A DNA stretch of 9,284 nt from assembly GCA_902795715.1 (NCBI GenBank), contig CADBME010000439.1, positions 1-9,284 on the forward strand, written 5' to 3'. Below the pieces are notes generated by a model. It saw nothing but the letters and a program-made list of their open reading frames with translations, did no database searches and was not told where the DNA came from. The position numbers were made by a program, and so were the translations under genes. This DNA is from an uncultured Lachnospiraceae bacterium (GTDB taxonomy: Bacteria > Bacillota_A > Clostridia > Lachnospirales > Lachnospiraceae). How positions within the stretch are numbered: position 1 is the first letter of the stretch; the number at the start of each line of letters is the position of its first letter. Shown piece by piece: positions 1-6,600 of this stretch.

Positions 1-476
1 CTCCAATTGTCTCTGGTGGTGGATGTCATGGTCACCGCATCAAGAGCATCCAGCTGACGGAAGAAATCCATGGCAGAGGAAGCAGCCAGATAGATTGACG
101 TAAAAGGCTGCTGGATAACCACAATATCCTCATCCAGATTCTCCGGGGTTTCTGCTCCCTCGGGCACCATAAGAAAGCGATCCGGCTGATCCTGGTCGGC
201 CGCTGCTGCAATGGTAATCAGGGCATAATCACCCTCCAGGTAATCCACACTGAACTGGGTAGCATAGGTTAACTCCATCTTTCCCTTAGAAGCGGGAAGG
301 CCTGCGGGCCGGCTTCCGCCGGTCTTGCTTCCACAAGCGGCAAGGCAGACGGCCATAAGAACAAGCAGAATCACAGCAGGGAGAAAACGACCCGGTCCAC
401 AGGCAGGGCCATTTTTATCTGCAACGATTCCTTTCCACGAAAAACTATTTCTTCTGATTTTATCTTTTCCATTCAT
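1..476 (-). CDS. ABC-transporter substrate-binding lipoprotein, N-terminal part (C-terminus beyond window)
   Basis: The visible 158 residues have a hydrophobic segment ending in the lipobox LAAC (Cys48), so the protein is probably a membrane-anchored lipoprotein. From about residue 67 it matches the lipoprotein encoded at 8236: both have a 'hydrophobic-VPxGA' strand and then IYLAA-S/T-S, M-x-FF, LDA and DAVTM in the same order and spacing. That protein looks like the BtuF/FhuD-type binding protein family (Peripla_BP_2), which hands cobalamin, haem or siderophores to an ABC permease. The start at 476 gives an unusually long 47-residue leader before the Cys. The upstream ribosome site (an AAGGGG run around 488-493) is poor, so the start is uncertain, but the lipobox frame is clear. 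The gene lies 52 bp after the 529-1452 gene on the same strand with no terminator between, so the two are probably co-transcribed. The second lobe, the stop and any permease genes lie outside the window. Ligand not determinable. Confidence 0.8.
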   Translation of the reverse strand, partial: MNGKDKIRRNSFSWKGIVADKNGPACGPGRFLPAVILLVLMAVCLAACGSKTGGSRPAGLPASKGKMELTYATQFSVDYLEGDYALITIAAAADQDQPDRFLMVPEGAETPENLDEDIVVIQQPFTSIYLAASSAMDFFRQLDALDAVTMTSTTRDNW

Positions 477-528
477 AATGAATCCCTACCCCTTAATCAA
501 ACTCTTCTTATCCCTGTCTCTTCCGGTC

Positions 529-1452
529 TTATTTCTTCTGGATGGATGAAGAGTCGAGTTTCAATATATAATCGATTTCATAAGGCTTGCTCATGGCTGT
601 TGTGTCGGCAACCACGGCAAAAGGCATGTCAAAGAAGGCTACCGGAATCTCAAACATGGAGTTCCCCTCTGTATTGATTGGATCATACCGGTCCCCCTTG
701 ACCAGCATGTAGTCATAATTCTCACTGCTCCAGGTCAAGACAAGGCTACAAGAATCTTTTCCGACTTTTAAGGTGGCCGGAGACTCAAGGTCTGCCCTTC
801 CGGAACCTCCACCCAGCGTTACTTCCACGCTGTATTCTCCGGGAGCAAGCTTCAGGCTGTCCGGAGTAACGATCACACCGTCCGCGAAGGCGTCGAGAGG
901 AAGGGAATCCGCCCGGAAGCAAAGAAGGCGATTATACCATTTTTCTTTTCTTTTACTGAAGGAAGCGCAGGGAACCGCATCGTTGAGGGCAGGAACCGGA
1001 ATGGTAAAGGTATGCTTTCCATCCGCATTTTTTTCGAAAGCTATGTGGTCACTCTTATCTGCCTTGGCAGCTTCAAGAGCAGTTCCGGGATAGACATAGA
1101 GATAGCCGGTTCCGCTCATAACCATCTCGGCCGTCATCTCCCCGTCTTTCACACGGAGGGTACAGTCTGTCACGGGAAACATGGTCGAGCTGGTCGAAAC
1201 CATGATGGGGTATTCTCCGTCCTTGAGGCTCTTACCCTCTATAGGCTCCATACCGTCAAGGACCACCTCATCGACATCGATCATTTCCGATTTATCTGCC
1301 ACAAGAGCACTGTAATCCTTTTCCGTCGTCGCTTCCGATGAAGCGCCGCTCCCTGTCGCGCCGCAGCCGGCCATAAGGCAGATTGCGAGAACCATGACAA
1401 GACTCCCTGCCAGTCTCTCTTTCCATTTACCCAATACACTTTTCATTTGCAT
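529..1452 (-). CDS. Two-module (B-A) surface lipoprotein, possible NEAT-like tetrapyrrole-binding protein
   Basis: A 307-residue lipoprotein: a basic N-terminus, a hydrophobic stretch and the lipobox LMAGC (Cys30). After a short linker come two beta-rich modules. Module B (about 73-180) starts KDGEYPI and contains SGTGYLYVYPGTA and the ASFSKRKEKW block. It matches the B module of the large protein at 3677 (SGKGYDYVYPSTA). Module A (about 205-300) contains GGGSGRA, YDYM, FEIPV and TTAMSKPYEIDY, and matches modules A1 and A2 of the large protein. Tyr291 and Tyr295 form a Y-x-x-x-Y motif, the arrangement of haem-ligating tyrosines in NEAT domains. That assignment is by eye only. Start 1452 was chosen because AAAGGA (1459-1464) sits 6 nt upstream; in-frame ATGs at 1458 and 1446 are possible, while 1497 lies upstream of the ribosome site. 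It is followed by the substrate-binding lipoprotein gene, suggesting it feeds ligand to that transporter. Confidence 0.8.
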   Translation of the reverse strand: MQMKSVLGKWKERLAGSLVMVLAICLMAGCGATGSGASSEATTEKDYSALVADKSEMIDVDEVVLDGMEPIEGKSLKDGEYPIMVSTSSTMFPVTDCTLRVKDGEMTAEMVMSGTGYLYVYPGTALEAAKADKSDHIAFEKNADGKHTFTIPVPALNDAVPCASFSKRKEKWYNRLLCFRADSLPLDAFADGVIVTPDSLKLAPGEYSVEVTLGGGSGRADLESPATLKVGKDSCSLVLTWSSENYDYMLVKGDRYDPINTEGNSMFEIPVAFFDMPFAVVADTTAMSKPYEIDYILKLDSSSIQKK

Positions 1453-1458
1453 GATCAT

Positions 1459-1469
1459 TCCTTTCTCCC
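1459..1469 (-). promoter_or_regulatory. Ribosome binding site deciding the 1452 start
   Basis: On the minus strand GGGAGAAAGGA lies here. AAAGGA ends 6 nt before the ATG at 1452 and directly abuts the ATG at 1458. The longer reading frame opening at 1497 would start upstream of this site and add 15 residues unlike a signal peptide, so it is unlikely. Confidence 0.6.
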
Positions 1470-1536
1470 GAGACCATTGAAAAGGGCAGCTCTGCAACCG
1501 AACTACCCTTTAAAAAACAATTAAGTAAGCAGCTAT

Positions 1537-1565
1537 ATCATATCGAATTCTGAAAAAAAAAGCAA
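1537..1565 (-). promoter_or_regulatory. Probable sigma-A promoter for the 529-1452 / 1-476 unit
   Basis: On the minus strand TTGCTT (1560-1565) and TATGAT (1537-1542) are separated by exactly 17 bp, close to the TTGACA/TATAAT consensus. The site lies just past the terminator of the cbiK-like gene and about 80 bp before the chosen start, where a second leftward transcription unit would need one. The -35 is a partial match in a T-rich tract, so this is probable, not certain. Confidence 0.55.
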
Positions 1566-1574
1566 TAACTTATA

Positions 1575-1613
1575 GAACAAAAGAGGGCAGCCCTTCCAAG
1601 GAACCGCCCTCTT
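1575..1613 (-). terminator. Intrinsic terminator of the cbiK-like gene
   Basis: Read on the minus strand, an 8-bp stem AAGAGGGC (1606-1613) / GCCCTCTT (1581-1588) encloses about 17 nt that can pair further (TTCC/GGAA), and is followed by TTTTGTTC. It begins 35 bp after the stop of the 1648-2736 gene, so that gene is probably a monocistronic unit. Confidence 0.8.
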
Positions 1614-1647
1614 AAATTAACAACAGAACTCGAAATTCAATGCTCTA

Positions 1648-2736
1648 TTATTTCCCTAACTTCTCCATAGCTGCTGCTACGTGATCAACATAGATCTTCT
1701 GGATCGGCTCAACCTGGCCAAGTCCCTCAAGAACTGTCTCAACTTCAAAGCCTGCAGCCTTGAATGTAGATGCCCAGGATTCGGGATCTTCCAAATCTGA
1801 CATATCGTTGTTTGCATGGTCACCTGCAACTACCATCATGTCACGAAGAACGACTTTCTTATACTTGCCGGCATCCTGAACCTCTTTCAGAACTGTGTTG
1901 AGATCAGGCTGTGCGCCATCATGAACAACGCCTACAAAATAGTTGTCGTCACCGTTTGCGCGGATAACATCCTGCATCTCTGTATAAACGGAGTTTGCCT
2001 TGTGATCTGTTCCATGGCCCATGAATACGATTGCAGTCTCGCCATCATCATAATCCTTGGTCAGCTCAACCAGTTCTTTAGCTACTGCTGTCTTGTCATC
2101 GTCGCTGGTAAGGAGGGGCTCGCTGACTGCGATGCTCTCAAAGTCTGCATTATACTTGGCAAGTGTTGCGTTGAGCTCGTCGTACTCATTTCCGTTCATC
2201 AGGTGAGTCGGAGCAACTAAAAGCTGTTTTACTCCGTTGTCACGGGCACGCTTCAGAGCCTGGTCTACGTTGTCGATGGTTGTAAGAGCGGTCAGCTCCT
2301 CATCGGTTTTGCCAAGCTGAGTCTTCTGCTCATCTGTCAGTTCTCCGGGATACTGTGCGATATGATCGATAACGATCTGTGCTGTGAATGCACGACGTAC
2401 AGACCAATCAGGGTTAGCTGCTGCGATAGCCTTCTCGATGCCGCCGATGGTAGCAACACGGCTGTCATTAAAGCTGGTACCAAAACTTACGACAAGAATC
2501 TCTTTCTCACCGATCTCATCCTGATTCAGAGGATCATCTGCTGTGAAATCACCGGTAGCCAGAGGATCTTCTGCTTCTTCCTCTTCGCCTACGGCCGGAG
2601 CTTCTTCGCCATCAACTGCTGCTTCTGTTGATCCTTCCGGAGCTGCTGTTGTTGCAGTCTGGTCTGTGCTTCCGCAACCAACAAGAAGAGACATAACCAT
2701 TACTGCTGCCAGTAAGAATGTTAACAGTTTCTTCAT
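1648..2736 (-). CDS. cbiK: Extracytoplasmic CbiK-type sirohydrochlorin cobaltochelatase (lipoprotein)
   Basis: 362 residues. Residues 1-21 form a lipoprotein signal with lipobox LVGC (Cys21), followed by an acidic Ala/Glu/Thr linker (22-77) and then a CbiK domain. Family marks are LVVSFGTSF (81-89), the VRRAFTAQ block (113-120), THLMNGNEY (177-185), FMGHG with His241, and MVVAGDHANND with His307. In CbiK enzymes these two histidines bind the metal inserted into sirohydrochlorin in anaerobic B12 synthesis. The usual nearby Glu (GAVES-type segment) appears replaced: here the segment reads VGVVHDG, with His272. CbiK proteins are normally cytosolic; exported versions are known, for example the periplasmic CbiK of Desulfovibrio vulgaris, which binds haem and is thought to act in tetrapyrrole or metal handling. 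This copy is probably outside the membrane and so may not serve cytosolic cobalamin synthesis. AGGAGG (2746-2751) lies 9 nt before the ATG. The gene diverges from the riboswitch-controlled operon. Family call firm, reaction uncertain. Confidence 0.88.
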   Translation of the reverse strand: MKKLLTFLLAAVMVMSLLVGCGSTDQTATTAAPEGSTEAAVDGEEAPAVGEEEEAEDPLATGDFTADDPLNQDEIGEKEILVVSFGTSFNDSRVATIGGIEKAIAAANPDWSVRRAFTAQIVIDHIAQYPGELTDEQKTQLGKTDEELTALTTIDNVDQALKRARDNGVKQLLVAPTHLMNGNEYDELNATLAKYNADFESIAVSEPLLTSDDDKTAVAKELVELTKDYDDGETAIVFMGHGTDHKANSVYTEMQDVIRANGDDNYFVGVVHDGAQPDLNTVLKEVQDAGKYKKVVLRDMMVVAGDHANNDMSDLEDPESWASTFKAAGFEVETVLEGLGQVEPIQKIYVDHVAAAMEKLGK

Positions 2737-2862
2737 CTTACATTACCTCCTCGTGGTAAAAAAGTGTTTGTATCCCCCGCAAAGACATAGAATATTATAA
2801 ATAAAATCTAAATTCCTAAAATCTTAAATCACGGAAAAATACAAGTCGTTAAAATCACAAGG

Positions 2863-2891
2863 ATTATAACATCTTGTTTTATCCAATTCAA
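2863..2891 (-). promoter_or_regulatory. Consensus sigma-A promoter of the cbiK-like gene
   Basis: On the minus strand TTGAAT (2886-2891) and a perfect TATAAT (2863-2868) are spaced by 17 bp. Transcription would start near 2856, leaving a leader of about 120 nt before the ATG at 2736. I see no riboswitch signature or terminator-like hairpin in that leader, so this gene is not visibly under cobalamin riboswitch control. Confidence 0.75.
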
Positions 2892-3150
2892 TACCTTTTA
2901 TCATTTTTCAAAAAAATGCACTACTATTTTGGAAAGATGACAAAAAGGGTTAACTAACTCTCTTTGCTCAAGCCATTTTTTCATCAATTTGTACTATATT
3001 TTCCCATCTTCTCAGAAGTTTCGCAAAACAATCCAGTTGTTACTATAAAAATAAATATTAGTAATATATTTTTTTGCATTATCAAGGACTTTTTTCCTCT
3101 ATTTCCTCCTCAAAAAAATTTATAGAGAGACTGCAATTAATTGCCTTTAT
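2892..3150. other. AT-rich intergenic region without a supported gene
   Basis: This stretch is strongly AT-rich with many T and A runs. I see no RNA gene, no long inverted repeat and no convincing coding sequence. One 31-codon minus-strand frame (2984-3079) is discussed among the rejected items. It may hold upstream promoter elements or operators for the two divergent units, but none can be named. Confidence 0.55.
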
Positions 3151-3181
3151 TTGTCCTGTTTTTTACGTTATAAAGGATAAA
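3151..3181 (+). promoter_or_regulatory. Weak candidate promoter for the riboswitch transcript
   Basis: The aptamer's first stem strand begins at about 3195, so transcription must start before that. TTGTCC (3151-3156) and GATAAA (3176-3181) with a 19-bp spacer are one weak option. TATAAA (3169-3174) is another -10 candidate, but without a matching -35. TATACT (3189-3194) would start transcription too late to include the first stem. The true promoter is not decided by the sequence. Confidence 0.25.
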
Positions 3182-3194
3182 ATATAAATATACT

Positions 3195-3468
3195 CTTCAG
3201 TGCCGGACATCTGCTTCAGACAGATTGCAGATTTCACAGATAATTGTATTATTTGGCAGCAACCTCTGCTTTTCTGTTTTCGCAAATCTGATGTCCGGTT
3301 AAAAGGGAACCAGGTGCAAGTCCTGGACGGTCCGGTCACTGTAATCAGTTAAACATCTGCAAAAGCCATTGTACAAAAAAAGGGGGGAACTGTCCCCGGG
3401 TATGAGAAGGCGCAGATGATCCAAATCTATTCAAAGATTTGTGCTGTAAGTCAGGAAACCTGCTGAAG
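3195..3468 (+). promoter_or_regulatory. Cobalamin riboswitch aptamer (B12 element)
   Basis: The conserved core is present in order: TTAAAAGGGAA (3299-3309), the hairpin CCAGG-TGCAAGT-CCTGG (3310-3326) with GGTGCAAGTCC, CACTGTAA (3337-3344), and the B12 box AAGTCAGGAAACCTGC (3448-3463). P1 can form from CTTCAG (3195-3200) with CTGAAG (3463-3468). A 9-bp stem CCGGACATC (3203-3211) / GATGTCCGG (3290-3298) closes an extended hairpin. CATCTGC (3354-3360) pairs with GCAGATG (3412-3418) around an inner GGGG/CCCC hairpin, and CAAATCT (3422-3428) pairs with AGATTTG (3435-3441). This family binds adenosyl- or other cobalamins and usually lowers expression of B12 synthesis or uptake genes. It sits upstream of the large secreted protein with a terminator between, so it should attenuate the rightward operon when cobalamin is plentiful. 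Confidence 0.93.
3456..3464 (+). promoter_or_regulatory. Putative antiterminator strand inside the B12 box
   Basis: AAACCTGCT here is perfectly complementary over 9 nt to AGCAGGTTT at 3574-3582, the 3' half of the downstream terminator. Pairing would free the terminator's first half and block termination. Part of this strand also pairs within the aptamer (CAGG/CCTG, and P1), so ligand binding would sequester it. The complementarity is seen; the switching role is inferred. Confidence 0.6.
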
Positions 3469-3557
3469 GGTGTGAATGTGCTTCCGAAGAAGGCCAACAT
3501 CACTGACTGACATGAAAGCTATGTAATCCATGTTTTGTTGCATATGCTGTTTCTATG

Positions 3558-3589
3558 AACCTGCTTCGCATGAAGCAGGTTTTTGTTTT
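3558..3589 (+). terminator. Riboswitch-controlled intrinsic terminator
   Basis: A perfect 10-bp stem AACCTGCTTC (3558-3567) / GAAGCAGGTT (3572-3581) with a GCAT loop is followed by TTTGTTTT. It lies about 90 nt after the aptamer and about 90 nt before the ATG of the large protein, the standard position of an attenuator. With the cobalamin aptamer upstream it should act as an OFF switch. Confidence 0.9.
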
Positions 3590-3656
3590 GCCGATTTCTT
3601 TATCAATCAGAAAAGAACAGCTGCTTTTCTGTTTATCCATACATTCAGTTTTTATG

Positions 3657-3664
3657 AGAGGAGA
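3657..3664 (+). promoter_or_regulatory. Ribosome binding site for the large secreted protein
   Basis: AGAGGAGA lies before the ATG at 3677, with a rather long gap of 13 nt after AGGAG. The same frame is open back to an ATG at 3530, but that start would be inside the riboswitch expression platform and give a non-signal N-terminus. The 3677 start yields MKKLKFL followed by a classic signal peptide. Confidence 0.65.
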
Positions 3665-3676
3665 TTGAAAGTAGAT

Positions 3677-6600
3677 ATGAAAAAACTAAAATTCCTGAGT
3701 ATATTTATGGTTTTTATCATGATCATGATTACCATCCTCCCCTGCCGGGCTCTGGCTGAAGGAGAGGAGGCTGATTCCTCACCGTCTGTCCAGACAGAGG
3801 AGACTGAACCTGCTGAAAAACCAAAGAAGGAAGAAAAGGCTCCGGAAGAAAACAAAGAGGAAAAAAACAAAGATAATAACAAAGATAATAATAAGGATAA
3901 TAATAAGGAAGAAAAGACGGAGAAAAAAGAAACGGTTCATGTAAACAACGTTTCCATCAGCAAATCTTCCCTCTCCCTCAAGGAAGGCAGCTCCGAGAAA
4001 CTGTCTGTGGAGCTGTCCCCGGGAAATGCGGAAAATACCGGCGTTTCATGGAAGTCTTCCGATGAAAGTGTCGCCACAGTGGACAGCCATGGAAATGTCA
4101 CGGGCAAATCAGCCGGTACGGCCAAAATTACGGTAACCTCCAATGACGGAGGGCTGACAGCGGAATGTACGGTAAATGTTTCTTCCGGATCTTCCCAGTC
4201 AGAAAACGGAAGCGACAAGAATTCTTCCGGTGATGCAAGCAATCAATCAGATAATCCCACTGTCAGCGGAAATGAAAGCAAAGATCAGTCTGCAGCAAAT
4301 GAAAAAAGCGGAGCATCCGCATCTGCCGCATCCCAGTCTGCTGTTAAAAGCAGCAAAACGGTTGACGATGCTGAATATAAAACATCGCTGGCCGATGGGA
4401 CATACACGGACTTTGACTTCACATGGGGCGGCGGCACCGGTAAGGCCAATCTTTCACTGAAAAAAATCATTGTGGAAAAGGGAATTGCCAGAGGGGAATT
4501 TACAGCCAGCTCCGCCAATATGACCCATGTCTACTATGCAGGCCACACGGGTTCTGACACCGATGATGCTACATATTACGACCCGGATTCCGATGTCTGC
4601 GGTCCCAATGTAATCCCAATTAAAGAATCCAAAGTCATCTTTCCGGTTAAGCTAAACAGTAAGACAGAGATCGCATGCCGGACAACCGCTATGACCGTTC
4701 CTCACTGGGTCCAGTATGATTACACCATCAAAATCAGTGAACCGGAAAACTTTAAAATCAAGCTGGAGGCCGAAAACGAAGACGAGGAGAAAGTTTCCGC
4801 GACCTATACCGTAAAAAACGCCTCAGGCGAGACTGTCCAGGCGGAAGCCGGATCCTATACTTTGGAAAAAGGAAAGGCTTACACCCTTACCGCCCAGGCA
4901 GAAGGCTATGAAGACTGGACCGGAACCGTCACGCCTTCCCAGGACGGGGAAACCATAACACTGCTGATGACGGCCAAAGTCTTTACCGTAAAGGTCAAAG
5001 TCACCGATCAGGACAGCAGTCAGGAGATTGAAAATTGCTCTGTTGCAATCACCGATGAAAAGACCGGAAAGACAATCAGCCAGGCCGGCGAAGGCTATCC
5101 TCTCAGCGCCATCCACCAATACACGGTCGCTGTGACCAGCAGTGATGACTATGAAGATGCCAGACTTGAACATGTTGCTGTCAAGGACAATCAGCCGATC
5201 GAAATCGCCCTGAAAGCCCTGACAGAGGAAAACACCAAAAAGTATCCCCTCACGGTCATTGCCAGAGACGAAGGCGGCAGTGTCATTGAAGGAGCGAAGG
5301 TGGAAGTGATTCGTGAAAGCTCAACGGAATCCATCTCCATCAAGCCTTCTGACGGAATATATGAGCTGATCGGAAATAAGAACTATACGGTGAGAGTATC
5401 TGCCCAGGGATATGAATCCATGGCACGTACCGTTTCCATCTCCGGGGAAAGCAGTGAAACATTTACTTTAAAGAAACTCCTCTATGATGTCCATGTCCGG
5501 GTCATCGACAGCGCCACAGAATACAACCTGTCCAAAGCTTCCGTTCAGGTCACGGACAGCAGGGGAAAAACATACCAGGCATACAATGGGACCTACTCGG
5601 TTCCCTACCATACCAGTCTGACGGTCACGGCAAGCTGCACCGGCTATGAAAGTTCCGACGGGCAGGCCCAGGTAAGCCGGACAATGACGGTGGAAAGTGG
5701 GACAACCATAACCCTCTCTTTCACAAAAAAGACCTATATGGTAAAGGTATCCGCTGTGGATGCCTCCAGCGGAAAGTCTATCTCCGGAGCAGGTTTTACT
5801 GTGACCAACAGTGAGACCGGCAAGACGATCTCAGCTACAGACAGCGGTTACCCCATGACCTACTCCACCATTTATACCATTGAAGCAACCGCAAGCGGTT
5901 ATGCAGCTTCTGCCATGACCCACCGGGCTACAGCGGATGATTCTCTGACCATAAAACTGACCCCGACCAGTACGGAGACAAGTTCTTCCGATGCTTCCTC
6001 CTCCTCGTCGGGCAAGAAAACCGAACGGGTAGTCAATGACGGAACCTACAATATCAAATTCAAGGATGCCGAAAACAGCATGTTCAATGTTGTCGGTGTC
6101 GTTTTGCACGTCAAGAACGGAAAATATACTGCAGACATTTCTCTTTCCGGGAAAGGGTATGATTACGTCTATCCGAGTACGGCGGCTGCCGCCATCAAAG
6201 CCGGAAAAAGTAAATGGTCAAAATACTGGAAAAACAGTAAGGGACTCTACACCTACACTATCGAGGTTCCCTACCTGGACAAGCCTTTCATCCTGGCCTC
6301 CAGAAGCATCAAATACGCCAATGATCCCAAGATGAAAGACCAGGCCTGGAGAGATGGTCTTGAGGCAGGCGGCTCCCACGGGTCCCATGAAATTATTTTG
6401 TACTCCAAGTACACAAACGGCAAGGACCTGCCTACCCATGAGGGGACAAGGGCACCCTCTTCTATCCCGGCAGCTACAGACAGCAACTCACCCAAACGAA
6501 AAACCACCGGGACCGGCAAGAACAAAAAGGGCACATCTTCTGCCACCGGGTCTGCAGGCAGCAAATCGACAAGTGCGGTCAACAACACGACCGGCCTGAA

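Noticed and set aside
325..549. 74-codon plus-strand frame over the left lipoprotein start.
   Set aside because: It is antisense to the lipobox region of the 1-476 gene; its composition reflects that gene's complement.
2984..3079. Minus-strand frame of 31 codons with a hydrophobic middle (starts MQKNILLIF), or 33 codons from a TTG at 3085.
   Set aside because: It lies in very AT-rich DNA where hydrophobic AT-coded peptides arise by chance. The nearest AGGAGG is about 27 nt from the ATG, and no neighbour relation supports it.
3530..3676. In-frame upstream extension of the large protein starting at an ATG inside the riboswitch expression platform.
   Set aside because: It would translate through the terminator hairpin, lacks a ribosome site and gives a Cys/Phe-rich N-terminus. 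The ATG at 3677 has a ribosome site and begins a normal signal peptide.
4744..5962. Beta repeats considered as DNA-level tandem repeats or a CRISPR-like array.
   Set aside because: The units are similar only at protein level, with no conserved DNA repeat or spacer pattern.
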